A stretch of DNA of 64,000 nucleotides from Pantoea sp. Ep11b (GTDB lineage Bacteria > Pseudomonadota > Gammaproteobacteria > Enterobacterales > Enterobacteriaceae): assembly GCF_040783975.1 (NCBI RefSeq), contig NZ_CP160631.1:2418001-2482000 (forward strand), in the 5' to 3' direction. Made by a program: the position numbers and the translations under genes. Below the pieces are notes generated by a model that did not search any database, had not been told where the DNA came from, and saw only the letters and a program-made list of their open reading frames with translations. Positions 45,310 through 56,914 of the stretch are shown piece by piece. Position 1 is the first letter of the stretch. Every line of letters begins with the position of its first letter.

Positions 45310-46479
45310 TTACTGGCCGTCGAGACCCCGGATAGGTTTGACCGAAGACCAGGTTCGGCAGGATGGGCAGTGCCAGTAGAGCGCATGCGCGGTAAAGCCA
45401 CACTTCTGGCAGCGATAGCGGGGTTTGGTGCGAATCTGTTCACCCACCATATCGCGCAGCACCATCAGGCTCTCTTTTGCCCGGCCATCTTCTGCATCAT
45501 GCAGGTTTAAATCCATCAGGCGATGGAAGACTCGCATGGTGGGATGGCGCTCCAGCTGGCGGCTGATGTAGTTCTGTGCCGCTTCTGAGCCCTGCTGCTG
45601 CTCCACGATGTCAGAGAGATAAAGCTCGGCTGCGGCCCCGGTGTTCTCCTCCACGCAGCGCTGCAGAAAGTCGGCCCAGGCTTCAGGCTGATTCAGCCGC
45701 TGGAAGCAGGTTTCCAGCATCGCCAGCGTCTCACTGACCAGCTCTTTATCCTGATCCAGCACCCGCTGCAGATGCCCGACCGCTCTGGCGTAATCCTCTT
45801 TTTCCATCAGGATTCGGCCCATCATGATCGAGATGCGGGCGCTGTTGCGATCGGCAGACTCCCCTTTTTTCAGCAGGCTCATCGCCCGATCCAGATCGTC
45901 GCTGCTCATCGCCTGCAACGCCAGTTCGCAGTAGAAATGGGCGATTTCACCCTTCTGCTTCTCTTTGCCCAGTTTAACCAGCCGCTCGGCGACGTCGATC
46001 GCCTGCTGCCAGTCGCTGGTCGCCTGATGGATTAACAGCAGCTGCTGCAGCGCGCCCACCCGGAAGTCGGTTTCATCGGTGAGCTGCTTGAACATATCTT
46101 CCGCGCGGTCGTAGAGCCCGGCGGCCATATAGTCGCGCCCCAGCTGCTGCACGGCCAGCAGACGCTGTTCGTAGCTCAGCGACGCGCTCTCCATTAATGC
46201 CTGATGGATGCGAATAGCGCGGTCCACTTCCCCGCGCGAACGGAAGAGATTACCCAGCGTCAGGTGCGCCTCCACCGTGCCGCTGTCCTCTTTCAGCATA
46301 TCGAGGAAGAGATCGACCGCTTTATCCTGCTGGTTCGAGAGCAGGAAGTTTACGCCGGCAACATATTCCCGTGACAGCTTATTGGCTTCCTGCTGCTTAT
46401 CCTGATGCGCGCTGCGACGGCCCATATACCAGCCATAGGCAGCCGCAACCGGCAGTAACAGGAACAGCAATTCATGCAT
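45310..46479 (-). CDS. lapB: LapB, lipopolysaccharide assembly/regulation protein
   Basis: An essential inner-membrane TPR protein (YciM) that, with FtsH, controls LpxC degradation and so LPS synthesis. It has 389 residues, as in E. coli. An N-terminal helix (ELLFLLLPVAAAYGWYMG) anchors it; about nine TPR repeats follow; the rubredoxin-type zinc knuckle at the C-terminus has C357, C360, C371 and C374 (CQKC...CPSC). It is encoded 6 bases after lapA. A hairpin covers the stop codon (45298-45317). Confidence 0.97.
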   Translation of the reverse strand: MHELLFLLLPVAAAYGWYMGRRSAHQDKQQEANKLSREYVAGVNFLLSNQQDKAVDLFLDMLKEDSGTVEAHLTLGNLFRSRGEVDRAIRIHQALMESASLSYEQRLLAVQQLGRDYMAAGLYDRAEDMFKQLTDETDFRVGALQQLLLIHQATSDWQQAIDVAERLVKLGKEKQKGEIAHFYCELALQAMSSDDLDRAMSLLKKGESADRNSARISIMMGRILMEKEDYARAVGHLQRVLDQDKELVSETLAMLETCFQRLNQPEAWADFLQRCVEENTGAAAELYLSDIVEQQQGSEAAQNYISRQLERHPTMRVFHRLMDLNLHDAEDGRAKESLMVLRDMVGEQIRTKPRYRCQKCGFTAHALYWHCPSCRTWSSVKPIRGLDGQ

Positions 46480-46485
46480 CGGGGG

Positions 46486-46797
46486 TTATTCCCGGCCAGC
46501 CGGTACCGCTGGCGGTGTCGCCAGTGCGGTGTTGCTCTGCTCGATTTGCGCCTGCATACGTCTGATTTTCCGGTTGGCATTGGCCAGCGAGACACGGGTG
46601 CGTAACCAGAAGAGGCCGCAGATAATCCAGCCCAGCACAAACCCTGCGCCAAACAGTGATGCCAGTAAGGTCGAAACGCTGAACTCACCCTGCGCCAGCA
46701 GATAGTTAAAAGTAATGACCTGATCGTTATGCGCGCCTAAGGTGACGGAAATAATGAAAATGACCAGTACCACTAAAAAAATCAGCAAATATTTCAC
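46486..46797 (-). CDS. lapA: LapA, lipopolysaccharide assembly protein A
   Basis: A small inner-membrane protein (YciS) of the LapA-LapB complex, 103 residues. The GTG at 46797, with AGGA six bases upstream, aligns with the E. coli start (KYLLIFLVVLVIFIISVTLG); an ATG 72 bases upstream lacks similarity. It has two helices (about 2-20 and 42-66) and a short cytoplasmic coiled-coil (LANANRKIRRMQAQIEQS). It is co-transcribed with lapB. Confidence 0.95.
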   Translation of the reverse strand: MKYLLIFLVVLVIFIISVTLGAHNDQVITFNYLLAQGEFSVSTLLASLFGAGFVLGWIICGLFWLRTRVSLANANRKIRRMQAQIEQSNTALATPPAVPAGRE

Positions 46798-46930
46798 AGT
46801 GCATCCTGTTGTGAGGTTGTCGAATAAATTATGCCAAAACTCCGGCAAAAATGCTGCTCCCAGCAGCATCGGGTGAGTCGCTTTTGCGCAAACCCGATCA
46901 ATAATATGGGGTCTTCAGGGGGAAATACAA

Positions 46931-47689
46931 TCAGGGCTCCCGCTGAGCCACCTCTTTTTGCTCTTCCGGCGGCAGCGTCAGCGGGCCACAGAACCGCTGT
47001 GCCAGCCAGGTCGCCAGCGTCACCAGGAGCCAGGAAAGCAGCGTCGCCACCGCCAGATCCCGCGGCCAGTGCATACCGAGCAGCAGACGGCTGGCCATCA
47101 CGCCGGTGGCCCAGATGAAGATCACGACCACGGTCTTGTAGTGACGGCGCGGCCAGAGCAGTCCCAGCGCCAGCAGCGCCCAGCTGGCGGCAAACATGGT
47201 ATGGCCGGAGGGAAAGGCAAAGCCGGTCTCGAACGCCCAGTGCCGCTTCAGCCAGCCGGGGATCTGCGTCTCGTCGGCGATCAGCGACGTCACCATCTCA
47301 CCACGCTGTTTGCGCTTCAGTTCATAGAAGGTCTTCTCATCCAGACCGTGATGCTGCTCCAGCCAGATCACGTAAGGACGCGGCTCCTGGATCTGCTCTT
47401 TGATAAAGGACTTGGTGTACTGCCCCGCCAGAATGGTGGCGTTCATGATGATCAGCAGCAGAATCGCGGGCTTCAGACGAAAGCGCAGGCACCAGAGCAT
47501 CCAGGCACTCAGCAGCACGCTGGTGAGGATCCCCCACGGGCTGGTGACGGTCTCGGTCATCCAGAACAGGCCTTTCAGCACGAGGTTGCTTTCGCCCGGC
47601 TGCCAGCGCCAGCCGGTCAGCCAGACGGAAACCGGCATGATCAGCAACAGCAGCATACCGAAGGTCGTACGACGCGAAATCTTAAACAT
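46931..47689 (-). CDS. pgpB: Phosphatidylglycerophosphatase B / undecaprenyl-PP phosphatase
   Basis: An inner-membrane PAP2-superfamily phosphatase of 252 residues acting on PGP, undecaprenyl pyrophosphate and other lipid phosphates. The three PAP2 motifs are visible: KEQIQEPRP, FPSGH and SRLLLGMHWPRD (catalytic His residues in the last two). Six helices are predicted. It is a separate unit from lapA, in the E. coli order. Confidence 0.96.
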   Translation of the reverse strand: MFKISRRTTFGMLLLLIMPVSVWLTGWRWQPGESNLVLKGLFWMTETVTSPWGILTSVLLSAWMLWCLRFRLKPAILLLIIMNATILAGQYTKSFIKEQIQEPRPYVIWLEQHHGLDEKTFYELKRKQRGEMVTSLIADETQIPGWLKRHWAFETGFAFPSGHTMFAASWALLALGLLWPRRHYKTVVVIFIWATGVMASRLLLGMHWPRDLAVATLLSWLLVTLATWLAQRFCGPLTLPPEEQKEVAQREP

Positions 47690-47868
47690 CCTTTTCCCTT
47701 ATACCGGTGTCAGAGAACAATAACTGCATAACTTTAGCTTAAAAAAGAATAACATACCTGTTGCCGATTGGATAATCGTGCTTTATCACTGCAATTGGTG
47801 TCAGAGAGTACCAGCCCGCTTACGGGTTGTGGCACAATATTGCACGTTTGTCGGGCCACACTGGCCTG

Positions 47869-47891
47869 TGCACTATCATGATGATAGTGCA
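47869..47891. repeat. Perfect 11-bp dyad before ribA
   Basis: TGCACTATCAT, one base, then ATGATAGTGCA: a perfect inverted repeat ending 25 bases before the ribA ATG. It may be an operator or an RNA hairpin in the leader. No FMN-riboswitch pattern was seen. Confidence 0.85.
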
Positions 47892-47916
47892 TCCTCTGAA
47901 GGTTCTGGAGAGTCAC

Positions 47917-48510
47917 ATGCAGCTTAAACGGGTGGCAGAAGCCAAACTGCCCACGCCATGGGGAGATTTCCTGATGGTAGGTTTTGAAGAATTGGCAACC
48001 GGACATGACCACGTTGCGCTGGTCTTTGGCGATATTAATGATAATGAGCCGGTCCTGGCGCGCGTTCACTCCGAATGCCTGACCGGCGATGCACTCTTCA
48101 GCCTGCGCTGCGACTGTGGTTTTCAGCTTGAAGCTGCCCTCAATGCCATCGCTGAAGAGGGTCGCGGCGTGCTGCTGTACCATCGTCAGGAAGGGCGCAA
48201 CATCGGCCTGCTGAATAAGATCCGCGCCTATGCGCTGCAGGATAAAGGGTATGACACCGTCGAAGCCAACCACCAGCTCGGCTTTGCCGCCGATGAACGC
48301 GACTTCACCCTGTGTGCGGATATGTTCAAACTGCTGGGCATCAATGAAGTGCGCCTGCTGACCAATAACCCGCGGAAGGTGGAGATCCTGAGCGAAGCCG
48401 GGATTAATATCGTTGAGCGGGTGCCGCTGGTGGTGGGACGTAATCCCAAAAACGCGCACTACCTGGATACCAAGGCGAGCAAGATGGGGCATCTGCTGCC
48501 GAAGTCCTAA
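47917..48510 (+). CDS. ribA: GTP cyclohydrolase II
   Basis: The first enzyme of riboflavin synthesis: it opens GTP, releasing formate and pyrophosphate. From ATG 47917 (CTGGAGAGTCAC upstream) it has 197 residues. The zinc cysteines lie in [30 protein letters not shown] carries catalytic Arg and His/Tyr residues. In E. coli ribA is induced by SoxRS; no SoxS site was identified with confidence. Confidence 0.98.
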   Translation: MQLKRVAEAKLPTPWGDFLMVGFEELATGHDHVALVFGDINDNEPVLARVHSECLTGDALFSLRCDCGFQLEAALNAIAEEGRGVLLYHRQEGRNIGLLNKIRAYALQDKGYDTVEANHQLGFAADERDFTLCADMFKLLGINEVRLLTNNPRKVEILSEAGINIVERVPLVVGRNPKNAHYLDTKASKMGHLLPKS

Positions 48511-48516
48511 AAAAGA

Positions 48517-48541
48517 AAAGCCGGGTCGCCCCGGCTTTTTT
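48517..48541. terminator. Bidirectional terminator between ribA and acnA
   Basis: Stem AAAAGCCGGG with CCCGGCTTTTT around TCGC, carrying A and T runs on both sides, touching the acnA stop. Confidence 0.93.
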
Positions 48542-48542
48542 A

Positions 48543-51224
48543 TCAGTTCAGCATATTGCGGATCACATAGTGCAGGATGCCGTCATTGCGGTAGTAGGTC
48601 AGCTCATTACCGGTGTCGATGCGACAGCGGGTGTCCAGCTCCTCTTTGCTGCCGTCCGCGCGCGTCAGGGTAACCTTCACCCTGCAGCCCGGCGTCAGCG
48701 CCTGAAGGTTCTCTACGTCAATGCGCTCTTCCCCCGTCAGCCCCAGCGTTTTCCGGGTCACGCCCTGCGGGAATTCCAGCGGAAGGATCCCCATCCCGAT
48801 CAGGTTAGATCGGTGGATACGTTCAAAAGATTCGGCAATTACCACCCTGACGCCCTGCAGACGGGGACCTTTGGCCGCCCAGTCACGACTTGAGCCTGAA
48901 CCATACTCCAGCCCGGCAATGACCGCCAGCGGCACCCCTTCCGCCTGATACTTCATCGCCGCATCATAGATGGCCAGCTGCTCGCCGCTCGGATAGTGCC
49001 GGGTGTATCCGCCCTCAACGCCGGGCACCATCTCATTACGGATACGGATGTTGGCAAAGGTGCCGCGCATCATCACTTCATGGTTGCCGCGACGCGAACC
49101 ATAGGAGTTAAAATCGGTGCGCTCCACCCCGTGGGCCAGCAGATAGCGTCCCGCCGGACTTTCCGCCTTAATGCTGCCCGCTGGCGAAATGTGGTCGGTG
49201 GTCACCGAGTCACCCAGCATGGCCAGCACCCGGGCGCCGCGAATATCCTGCACCGGCTCCGGCTCTTTCTGCATCGTGTCAAAGAACGGAGAGAGACGAA
49301 TATAAGTCGAACCCTCATCCCAGTCGTAGGTCGCCGCTTCACTGACCTTGATCTCCTGCCAGTCTGGCGTGCCGTCAAAGACCTCCGCGTACTCTTTGTG
49401 GAACATATCGCTGGTTACCTGCTGGACGGCGGTGGCGATCTCTTCCGGTGACGGCCAGATATCTTTGAGATAGACCGGCTGCCCCTGGGGATCGTGGCCC
49501 AGCGGTTCGGTCTGCAGGTTGATCTTCATGTTACCCGCCAGGGCATAGGCGACCACCAGCGGCGGCGAAGCCAGCCAGTTGGTTTTGATCAACGGATGAA
49601 TACGGCCTTCAAAGTTGCGGTTACCCGACAGCACGGCCCCTACCGTAAGATCGCCCGCTTTGATGGCAGATTCAATCTCATCCTTCAGCGGCCCGGAGTT
49701 GCCGATACAGGTAGTACAGCCGTAGCCGACCAGGTTGAAGCCCAGCTTATCCAGATAAGCGGTAAGCTGCGCGACGGCTAAATAGTCTGAGACCACTTTG
49801 GAGCCGGGCGCCAGTGACGCCTTCACCCACGGCTTGCGTTTCAGCCCGCGCCCGACCGCCTTTTTCGCCAGCAGCCCGGCGGCCATCAATACGCTGGGGT
49901 TAGACGTATTCGTACAGGAGGTGATCGCACTGATGACCACCGCGCCGTCAGTCAGCGTGTGAGTCAGTCCTGTGTCGCTGTCCGTATATTCGACGTTTTT
50001 GTGCGGCTTCTGTGCGTGATTAACTTCCAGCGCATTGCTGGCGTCGAAGGCGGCAGGCACATCGCCCAGCGAAACCCGATCCTGCGGACGCTTAGGCCCG
50101 GCCAGACTCGATTCGACATCGTTCATATCCAGCGCCAGCGTACTGGTGAAGCGCGGCTCATCGCCGGCATGACGCCACAATCCCTGCGCTTTGGTGTAGG
50201 CTTCGACCAGCGCCACCTGCTCAGCATCGCGGCCGGTCAGCGTCATATAGCTCAGCGTCACGTCATCCACCGGGAAGAAGCCACAGGTTGCGCCATATTC
50301 CGGTGCCATGTTGGCAATGGTCGCGCGATCTGCCAGCGGCAGATCCGCCAGGCCATCGCCATAAAACTCCACAAACTTGCCTACCACGCCATGCTTGCGC
50401 AGCATCTGGGTCACGGTGAGCACGAGATCGGTAGCGGTAATGCCCGGCCTCAGTTTGCCGGTGAGTTTAAAACCGACCACATCCGGGATCAGCATTGAGA
50501 CAGGCTGCCCCAGCATGGCGGCTTCGGCTTCGATACCCCCGACGCCCCACCCCAGCACGCCCAGCGCGTTGATCATGGTGGTATGTGAATCCGTGCCGAC
50601 CAGCGTATCCGGCCAGGCGTACTCTTCCCCGTCGCGGGTCTCGTGCCAGATCGCCTTACCGAGGTACTCCAGGTTGACCTGATGACAGATACCGGTACCC
50701 GGCGGCACCACGCGGAATTTATCAAAGGCTTTCTGGCCCCAGCGAAGAAAAACGTAGCGTTCATGGTTGCGTTCCATCTCCAGCCGGACATTCTCTTCGA
50801 ACGCGTCATCATCGCCAAAATGATCCACCGTAACCGAATGGTCGATAACCAGGTCGACCGGGGAAAGCGGATTCACTTTTGCCACATCGCCACCCAGACG
50901 ATTCACCGCTTCGCGCATCGCCGCCAGGTCAACGACGGCGGGGACGCCGGTGAAGTCCTGCATCAGAACACGGGCTGGCCGGTAGGCAATTTCGCGATCG
51001 GCGTGGGCATCGGTTTGCCAGTCCACCAGCGCCTGGATGTCCTCTGCGGTGACAGAGTCGCCATCCTGCCAGCGCAGCAGGTTTTCCAGCAGAACTTTGA
51101 GAGATTTGGGCAGTTTATCGATATTGCCGAGATGCTGAGCCGCACGGGGAAGACTGAAGATGTGATATTTTTTGGTGTCGACCTGCAGTATTTCCTGACT
51201 CTGCTCGCGTAGGGTAGACGACAT
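48543..51224 (-). CDS. acnA: Aconitate hydratase A
   Basis: A stress-stable aconitase converting citrate to isocitrate, induced by oxidative stress and stationary phase in E. coli. It has 893 residues. The three cluster cysteines lie in [13 protein letters not shown] and [13 protein letters not shown]; substrate-binding arginines include the one in [13 protein letters not shown]. Fe-S enzymes of this kind are usually RyhB targets, and ryhB is in this window. The ribosome site AAAGGAGGAGCT is strong. Confidence 0.98.
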   Translation of the reverse strand: MSSTLREQSQEILQVDTKKYHIFSLPRAAQHLGNIDKLPKSLKVLLENLLRWQDGDSVTAEDIQALVDWQTDAHADREIAYRPARVLMQDFTGVPAVVDLAAMREAVNRLGGDVAKVNPLSPVDLVIDHSVTVDHFGDDDAFEENVRLEMERNHERYVFLRWGQKAFDKFRVVPPGTGICHQVNLEYLGKAIWHETRDGEEYAWPDTLVGTDSHTTMINALGVLGWGVGGIEAEAAMLGQPVSMLIPDVVGFKLTGKLRPGITATDLVLTVTQMLRKHGVVGKFVEFYGDGLADLPLADRATIANMAPEYGATCGFFPVDDVTLSYMTLTGRDAEQVALVEAYTKAQGLWRHAGDEPRFTSTLALDMNDVESSLAGPKRPQDRVSLGDVPAAFDASNALEVNHAQKPHKNVEYTDSDTGLTHTLTDGAVVISAITSCTNTSNPSVLMAAGLLAKKAVGRGLKRKPWVKASLAPGSKVVSDYLAVAQLTAYLDKLGFNLVGYGCTTCIGNSGPLKDEIESAIKAGDLTVGAVLSGNRNFEGRIHPLIKTNWLASPPLVVAYALAGNMKINLQTEPLGHDPQGQPVYLKDIWPSPEEIATAVQQVTSDMFHKEYAEVFDGTPDWQEIKVSEAATYDWDEGSTYIRLSPFFDTMQKEPEPVQDIRGARVLAMLGDSVTTDHISPAGSIKAESPAGRYLLAHGVERTDFNSYGSRRGNHEVMMRGTFANIRIRNEMVPGVEGGYTRHYPSGEQLAIYDAAMKYQAEGVPLAVIAGLEYGSGSSRDWAAKGPRLQGVRVVIAESFERIHRSNLIGMGILPLEFPQGVTRKTLGLTGEERIDVENLQALTPGCRVKVTLTRADGSKEELDTRCRIDTGNELTYYRNDGILHYVIRNMLN

Positions 51225-51342
51225 AGCTCCTCCTTTTCGTTCATGGTCTTAACCTCAAAGAGACAAAGGTTTATGTTAAAGATAGACCACAAATTCGTTA
51301 ACGTTTTGATTACAACACAAATTGCTACAATCGCCGTAAACG

Positions 51343-51369
51343 AAAATGCCCCGTGAAATCACGAGGCAT
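51343..51369 (-). terminator. Terminator of the 27-residue gene
   Basis: Minus-strand stem ATGCCTCGTGA/TCACGGGGCAT with a two-base loop and TTTT, 23 bases past the stop of the micro-gene and ahead of the acnA promoter. Confidence 0.8.
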
Positions 51370-51391
51370 CATAAAAGAGGGGGTATTCAGA

Positions 51392-51475
51392 TTAGAGGGT
51401 TATCCACACCGCCGCAGACCAGAACGCAAAAGAGAATGCATACGCGCTAAGCCAGGACATTTTAATAATATTCAT
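51392..51475 (-). CDS. 27-residue membrane micro-protein upstream of acnA
   Basis: A complete micro-gene: GAAGGAG eight bases before the ATG, 27 codons, stop, and a strong terminator. The product MNIIKMSWLSAYAFSFAFWS continues with AAVWITL, one hydrophobic helix rich in Trp and Phe. E. coli has small-protein genes (ymiA and others of that series) in the same acnA-cysB interval, so it may be the counterpart of one of them; I cannot confirm which. The three signals together make a real gene likely. Confidence 0.65.
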   Translation of the reverse strand: MNIIKMSWLSAYAFSFAFWSAAVWITL

Positions 51476-51633
51476 TGTATCTACTCCTTCGCCGGAATCG
51501 GGCGTAAAAGTTTAGCGGTCGTCCTCAATGAGGCGACACCCTTTTGTCGTACAGGTGTGGAGATCGGCAGCCAGAAAGCGTGCCCAGAACATCGGTAATA
51601 AAAGAACAGTGACAAATAAACGGTCTTAAAACC

Positions 51634-51813
51634 TTATTTGTTTTTAGGGTCCAGAAAAGACTCAATAAAAAGTCTCTGGTTATCACTCAAATCCCACGAT
51701 TCGGGGATAGACACTTTTTCGTCCTTTGCAAGCGGTTCTTTGCCTTTACAGGCAACCGGCTTGTGCTGGCGCGACGTCAGTGAAGGTTTATGGCTGAGTG
51801 TATGTGCCCACAT
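51634..51813 (-). CDS. 59-residue protein following ymiA (YciX position)
   Basis: A 59-residue soluble protein starting 4 bases after the ymiA stop, in the position of yciX in E. coli. The product has a basic first half (SHKPSLTSRQHKPVACKGKE), then IPESWDLSDNQRLFIESFLD before a Lys-rich end. The single Cys in VACKGKE and the acidic helix look like a conserved domain. The ribosome site is poor, so translation may be coupled to ymiA. Naming it yciX rests on position only. Confidence 0.6.
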   Translation of the reverse strand: MWAHTLSHKPSLTSRQHKPVACKGKEPLAKDEKVSIPESWDLSDNQRLFIESFLDPKNK

Positions 51814-51817
51814 GGCT

Positions 51818-51976
51818 TTAGCCCCAAATACGCCAGATCATTAACGCGACGACTACCCAGAACAGCGCAGAAGCAGCGAATACGGTTAACCAGGCATTGC
51901 GACGGGTGTTGCCGGTACGCTCAACCTTGGTGCTTTTTACCGGGAAACCCGGTTCTACTGTCAGTCGTGTATTCAT
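51818..51976 (-). CDS. ymiA: Small membrane protein YmiA
   Basis: A 52-residue single-pass membrane protein. The C-terminal half, RRNAWLTVFAASALFWVVVA followed by LMIWRIWG, closely matches E. coli YmiA as I remember it (KAWLAVFLGSALFWVVVALL, then IWKVWG), and the location between cysB and acnA is the same. Function unknown. There is a purine-poor leader and no clear Shine-Dalgarno, so the first residues are less certain. The 59-residue gene follows at once. Confidence 0.8.
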   Translation of the reverse strand: MNTRLTVEPGFPVKSTKVERTGNTRRNAWLTVFAASALFWVVVALMIWRIWG

Positions 51977-52423
51977 AGTTTTTGATAATCACTCTCAACA
52001 AAATGATTGATAACAACGATTAAGATTTAGGAGGAATCCTAAACGCGTTAAGGCCAAAAATCCAGTTATTTTTATTGAGTAAAACGATTAACGGTATTAA
52101 TCAATAGACGCCAGTAACGTAAGAAACCATTAACTCCGGAACGAACTTTTAATTAAATCAGGCACTCAAAAATTTGAGTTAAATTAAAAACAGATCCATT
52201 TATAACTACAGCTGAAACTCAGGAACCGCGTGTTTGCTGGCTAAACGAATCGGCTGTTAACTGGAGTATGGGAATAATCCTGGCGTGTCGCAAAGTGACA
52301 TAGTTAAAAGTGTGTTGTAATTCGCATTTAAGAAAGCTGAACCGGGAAACCTGTGATCAATGTTTCATTTACAAAAAAATCATAAAAACTTTTGATTCTC
52401 ATCTGGCGCTAAAGCCTGGAAAC
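51977..52423. other. AT-rich intergenic region between ymiA and cysB
   Basis: About 450 bases with no recognised gene. It holds two small palindromes (TTAGGA/TCCTAA at about 52027-52042 and ACTCAAA/TTTGAGT at about 52165-52180) and presumably the promoter of the ymiA unit. A small RNA cannot be excluded but no terminator was seen other than that of cysB. Confidence 0.5.
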
Positions 52424-52448
52424 AAAAAAGGCTGCACCAGGCAGCCTT
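52424..52448 (-). terminator. Terminator of cysB
   Basis: Minus-strand stem AAGGCTGC/GCAGCCTT with loop CTGGT and six T, about 25 bases past the cysB stop. Confidence 0.9.
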
Positions 52449-52472
52449 ATGTTTCAACGCAGGGAATAAACC

Positions 52473-53561
<1,089 letters not shown>

Positions 53562-53599
53562 TTAAGTGAGAGAGTAGAACGGATTGATATAAGGCTCAG

Positions 53600-53622
53600 A
53601 AAAAGGCCAGCGAACGCTGGCC
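53600..53622 (-). terminator. Terminator of topA
   Basis: Minus-strand stem GGCCAGCG/CGCTGGCC, tight loop, five T, starting 9 bases past the topA stop. Confidence 0.92.
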
Positions 53623-53630
53623 TGAATGGA

Positions 53631-56255
53631 TTACTTTTTCGCTTCCTGCCATTTGCCATCGATATAGAAGGCTGACCAGCCGGTTGCCTTGCCCTCTTTC
53701 TCAGAGGAGACATACTGCTGCTTCGTCTTGCGGCTGAACCGCACCAGCGTCTTGTTGCCTTCCGGGTCGGTGGCGGGCGCCTCGGCCAGATATTTCAGCT
53801 TCTCCGGCAGACGGTCGCTGAATCGCTGAAGCTCTTCGACCAGCGGAGCGCGCGTTTCACGCGATTTCGGGAAGGTGTTCGCCGCCAGGAAGACACCGGC
53901 CGCGCCGTCACGCAGCACGAAGTAAGCATCTGATTTTTCACATGCCAGCTCAGGCAGCGGAACCGGATCCTCTTTCGGTGGCGCAACTTCACCACTCCGC
54001 AGGATCTTACGGGTGTTTTTGCACTCCTCATTGGTACACGCCATATACTTACCAAAGCGGCCCATCTTCAGGTGCATCTCCGATCCGCACTTCTCGCACT
54101 CCACCACCGGGCCGTCATAGCCTTTGATGCGGAATTCGCCCTTCTCGATTTCGTAACCATCGCACTCCGGGTTGTTCCCACAGACGTGCAGCTTACGTTC
54201 GCTGTCAATCAGGTAGCTGTCCATCGCCGTACCGCACTTCTGGCAGCGACGACGGGCGCGCAGCGCGTTGGTTTCCGCATCATCCCCTTCCAGAATATTC
54301 AGGACTTCATTTTCCGGGATCAGGTTGATGGTCTGTTTGCAGCGCTCTTTCGGCGGCAGCGCATAGCCCGAGCAGCCCAGGAAGACGCCGGTGCTGGCGG
54401 TGCGGATACCCATCTGACGACTACAGGTCGGGCAGTCAATCGAGGTCAGTACCATCTGGTTCGGCTGCATACCGCCCTCTTCGGGATCTTTCTCGGCCAG
54501 CTCAAGCTGCTGAGTAAAGTCGCTGAAGAAGTGATCGAGCACCGCTTTCCATTCCGCCTGATTGTTGGCGACCTGGTCCAGGCTGCTCTCCATGTGAGCG
54601 GTGAAATCGTAGTTCATCAGTTCGCGGAAGTTCTCTTCCAGGCGATCGGTGACGATTTCGCCCATTTTTTCCGCATAGAAGCGGCGGTTTTCCACTCTGA
54701 CGTAGCCGCGATCCTGAATGGTCGAGGTGATGGCCGCATAGGTAGAAGGACGACCGATGCCACGCTTCTCCAGCTCACGCACCAGCGAGGCTTCGCTGAA
54801 GCGCGCCGGTGGCTTGGTGAAGTGCTGACCCGGCACCAGCGTCGTGAGATCCAGTACATCACCCACGCTGACCGCAGGCAGTGTGCGATCTTCATCGTTC
54901 TTGCGCAGTGCGGGCATCACTTTAGTCCAGCCGTCAAACCGCAGGATCCGGCCTTTAGCTTTCAGGCGGAAATCGCCAGCCGCGGCGGTAATGGTGCTGG
55001 AGTCATACTTCGCTGGCGTCATCTGACAGGCAACAAACTGGCGCCAGATCAGCTGATAGAGTTTCTGCGCATCCGCTTCCATATCCTTCAGCTTTTCCGC
55101 CACCACTTCCACGTCAGAAGGACGAATCGCTTCGTGCGCCTCCTGAGAGTTCTCTTTGCTGGCGTAGGTGATGGCGTTGTCAGGCAGATATTTCTTGCCG
55201 AAATGGTTTTCGATGTAGCCGCGCGCCATGGCAACCGCATCCTGACTCAGGTTGGTTGAGTCGGTACGCATATAGGTAATGTGACCCGCTTCGTAGAGCC
55301 GCTGGGCCATCATCATGGTTTTTTTCACGCCAAAGCCCAGACGGGTGCTCGCCGCCTGCTGCAGGGTCGAGGTGATATAGGGCGCGCCCGGCTTGCTGCT
55401 GGTCGGCTTATCTTCACGATCCACGATTTCAAAACGCGCTTTTTCCAGCAGCGCCACGGCGGCGTAGGTTTCGTCACGGTTGACCGGACGGAAGGCTTTG
55501 TCGCCGTGATGGGTGACATCCATCGAAAGCTCATCGCCCTTCGGCGTGGTCAGCGCGGCATTGATTTCCCAGTACTCTTCAGGAACGAAGGCTTTAATCT
55601 CGCGTTCACGCTCCACCACCAGGCGAACCGCAACGGATTGCACACGTCCGGCCGAGAGGCCGCGGGCGATCTTCTTCCACAACAGCGGCGAGACCATGTA
55701 GCCCACCACGCGATCCATAAAACGACGCGCCTGCTGAGCATTGACCCGATCGATATTCAGTTCGCCCGGCTTTTCAAACGCCTGGCGGATTGCATTCTTT
55801 GTGATTTCGTTAAACACGACGCGGCTGAAGCGTGAGTCATCGCCGCCAATGACTTCCCGCAGATGCCAGGCGATGGCTTCCCCTTCGCGGTCAAGGTCGG
55901 TTGCGAGATAGATGTGGTCAGCACTGGCGGCTAACGCTTTCAGCTCGGCCACGACTTTCTCTTTGCCGGGCAGGATCTGATAATCCGCTTCCCAGCCGTG
56001 ATACGGGTCTACGCCCATACGGCTGACGAGCGCGGCTTTCTCATCTTTTTTAACTTTTTTGACTTTCTTGTCGGTCGAAGCGTCTTTGGCTTTCTTCTCT
56101 GTCGAGGCGTCAGCACTCTTCTTTGCGGTTGACCCACTGGTCGGCAGATCCCGGATATGACCCACGCTGGATTTAACCACGTAGTCACTGCCCAGGTATT
56201 TATTGATTGTTTTAGCCTTTGCCGGGGACTCAACAATAACGAGTGCTTTACCCAT
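53631..56255 (-). CDS. topA: DNA topoisomerase I
   Basis: A type IA topoisomerase that relaxes negative supercoils. It has 874 residues against 865 in E. coli; the difference is mainly a Lys/Ser-rich stretch at about 43-75 within the Toprim domain ([17 protein letters not shown] ... DLDREGE). The active-site Tyr-328 is in [10 protein letters not shown]. Three four-cysteine zinc ribbons follow (CPTC..., CQKCGTAM..., CEKCGSEM...), then the basic C-terminal ribbon ending [16 protein letters not shown]. It is followed by cysB in E. coli order. Confidence 0.98.
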   Translation of the reverse strand: MGKALVIVESPAKAKTINKYLGSDYVVKSSVGHIRDLPTSGSTAKKSADASTEKKAKDASTDKKVKKVKKDEKAALVSRMGVDPYHGWEADYQILPGKEKVVAELKALAASADHIYLATDLDREGEAIAWHLREVIGGDDSRFSRVVFNEITKNAIRQAFEKPGELNIDRVNAQQARRFMDRVVGYMVSPLLWKKIARGLSAGRVQSVAVRLVVEREREIKAFVPEEYWEINAALTTPKGDELSMDVTHHGDKAFRPVNRDETYAAVALLEKARFEIVDREDKPTSSKPGAPYITSTLQQAASTRLGFGVKKTMMMAQRLYEAGHITYMRTDSTNLSQDAVAMARGYIENHFGKKYLPDNAITYASKENSQEAHEAIRPSDVEVVAEKLKDMEADAQKLYQLIWRQFVACQMTPAKYDSSTITAAAGDFRLKAKGRILRFDGWTKVMPALRKNDEDRTLPAVSVGDVLDLTTLVPGQHFTKPPARFSEASLVRELEKRGIGRPSTYAAITSTIQDRGYVRVENRRFYAEKMGEIVTDRLEENFRELMNYDFTAHMESSLDQVANNQAEWKAVLDHFFSDFTQQLELAEKDPEEGGMQPNQMVLTSIDCPTCSRQMGIRTASTGVFLGCSGYALPPKERCKQTINLIPENEVLNILEGDDAETNALRARRRCQKCGTAMDSYLIDSERKLHVCGNNPECDGYEIEKGEFRIKGYDGPVVECEKCGSEMHLKMGRFGKYMACTNEECKNTRKILRSGEVAPPKEDPVPLPELACEKSDAYFVLRDGAAGVFLAANTFPKSRETRAPLVEELQRFSDRLPEKLKYLAEAPATDPEGNKTLVRFSRKTKQQYVSSEKEGKATGWSAFYIDGKWQEAKK

Positions 56256-56638
56256 ATTTACCTTTACCTAATGAAAACATCCTGCTTAGCGGGAGAGAAT
56301 TGGATGCCCAAAAACCCATTGGGTTCAATATTGCTGCGCCTGTTTAACATTTCAAGGCGGAGGGGTCAATCTCAGAACAGATGATGTGACTTTATGCAAC
56401 TACATGATAAAGAGTGCTTTTTCCATCTGAACTTATCGCACATCCCGGTGCAAAATCCCTGAAATCGGAATCGCCCACACTCTACCTGATAAAATCTGTT
56501 ACGCAACTTAATTAGCACTCCACCCGGACTTACGCCAGATTTCCGCACAGAATCCGGCATCTGGCTCCAGGTTGTCACGCCCTGTGGCTCGCCAGTAATA
56601 TAGAAAGGATTTGGGTACTGTCAAAAAGGAGTGAATAA
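56256..56638. other. Divergent promoter region of topA and yciN
   Basis: About 380 bases, no gene recognised. E. coli topA has several supercoiling- and stress-responsive promoters in the equivalent place; individual elements were not assigned here. Confidence 0.5.
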
Positions 56639-56887
56639 ATGCAGAAAACGACTCAGGCTATTTCCCGCCAGGCATTGCTGGAAAAAGCCAACGCGCTGAT
56701 CAGGGAACACGATGATTATGTCACGGGAATGCAGGCGGATGAAGTCACCCAGCAGGGTGATGTGCTGGTCTTTCGCGGTCCGTTTTTTCTCGACGCCGAT
56801 GGGCTGCCAACCCCCAAAACCACGGCGGTGTTTAACGTCTTCAAACACCTGGCCGTTGCGCTGTCGCCGCTCTACCACCTGGAATAA
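56639..56887 (+). CDS. yciN: YciN, small DUF2498 protein
   Basis: An 82-residue cytoplasmic protein of unknown function, conserved in Enterobacterales (E. coli YciN, 83 residues). Matching blocks are ANALIREHDDYVTGMQADEV and GLPTPKTTAVFNVFKHLA. The ribosome site AAGGAGTGAATAA is strong. Divergent from topA and convergent with sohB, as in E. coli. Confidence 0.95.
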   Translation: MQKTTQAISRQALLEKANALIREHDDYVTGMQADEVTQQGDVLVFRGPFFLDADGLPTPKTTAVFNVFKHLAVALSPLYHLE

Positions 56888-56910
56888 AAAACCCGGCTCG
56901 CGCCGGGTTT
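56885..56910. terminator. Terminator between yciN and sohB
   Basis: Stem AACCCGGC/GCCGGGTT, loop TCGC. On the minus strand it is followed by six T, so it mainly serves sohB; on the plus strand only TTT follows. Confidence 0.85.
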
Positions 56911-56914
56911 CGCA

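Noticed and set aside
47690..47916. An FMN riboswitch ahead of ribA
   Set aside because: Looked for the RFN element; its conserved segments are absent, and the only structure is the short dyad.
54072..55259. A 395-codon plus-strand frame opposite topA
   Set aside because: Antisense to a highly conserved enzyme; no independent coding signals.
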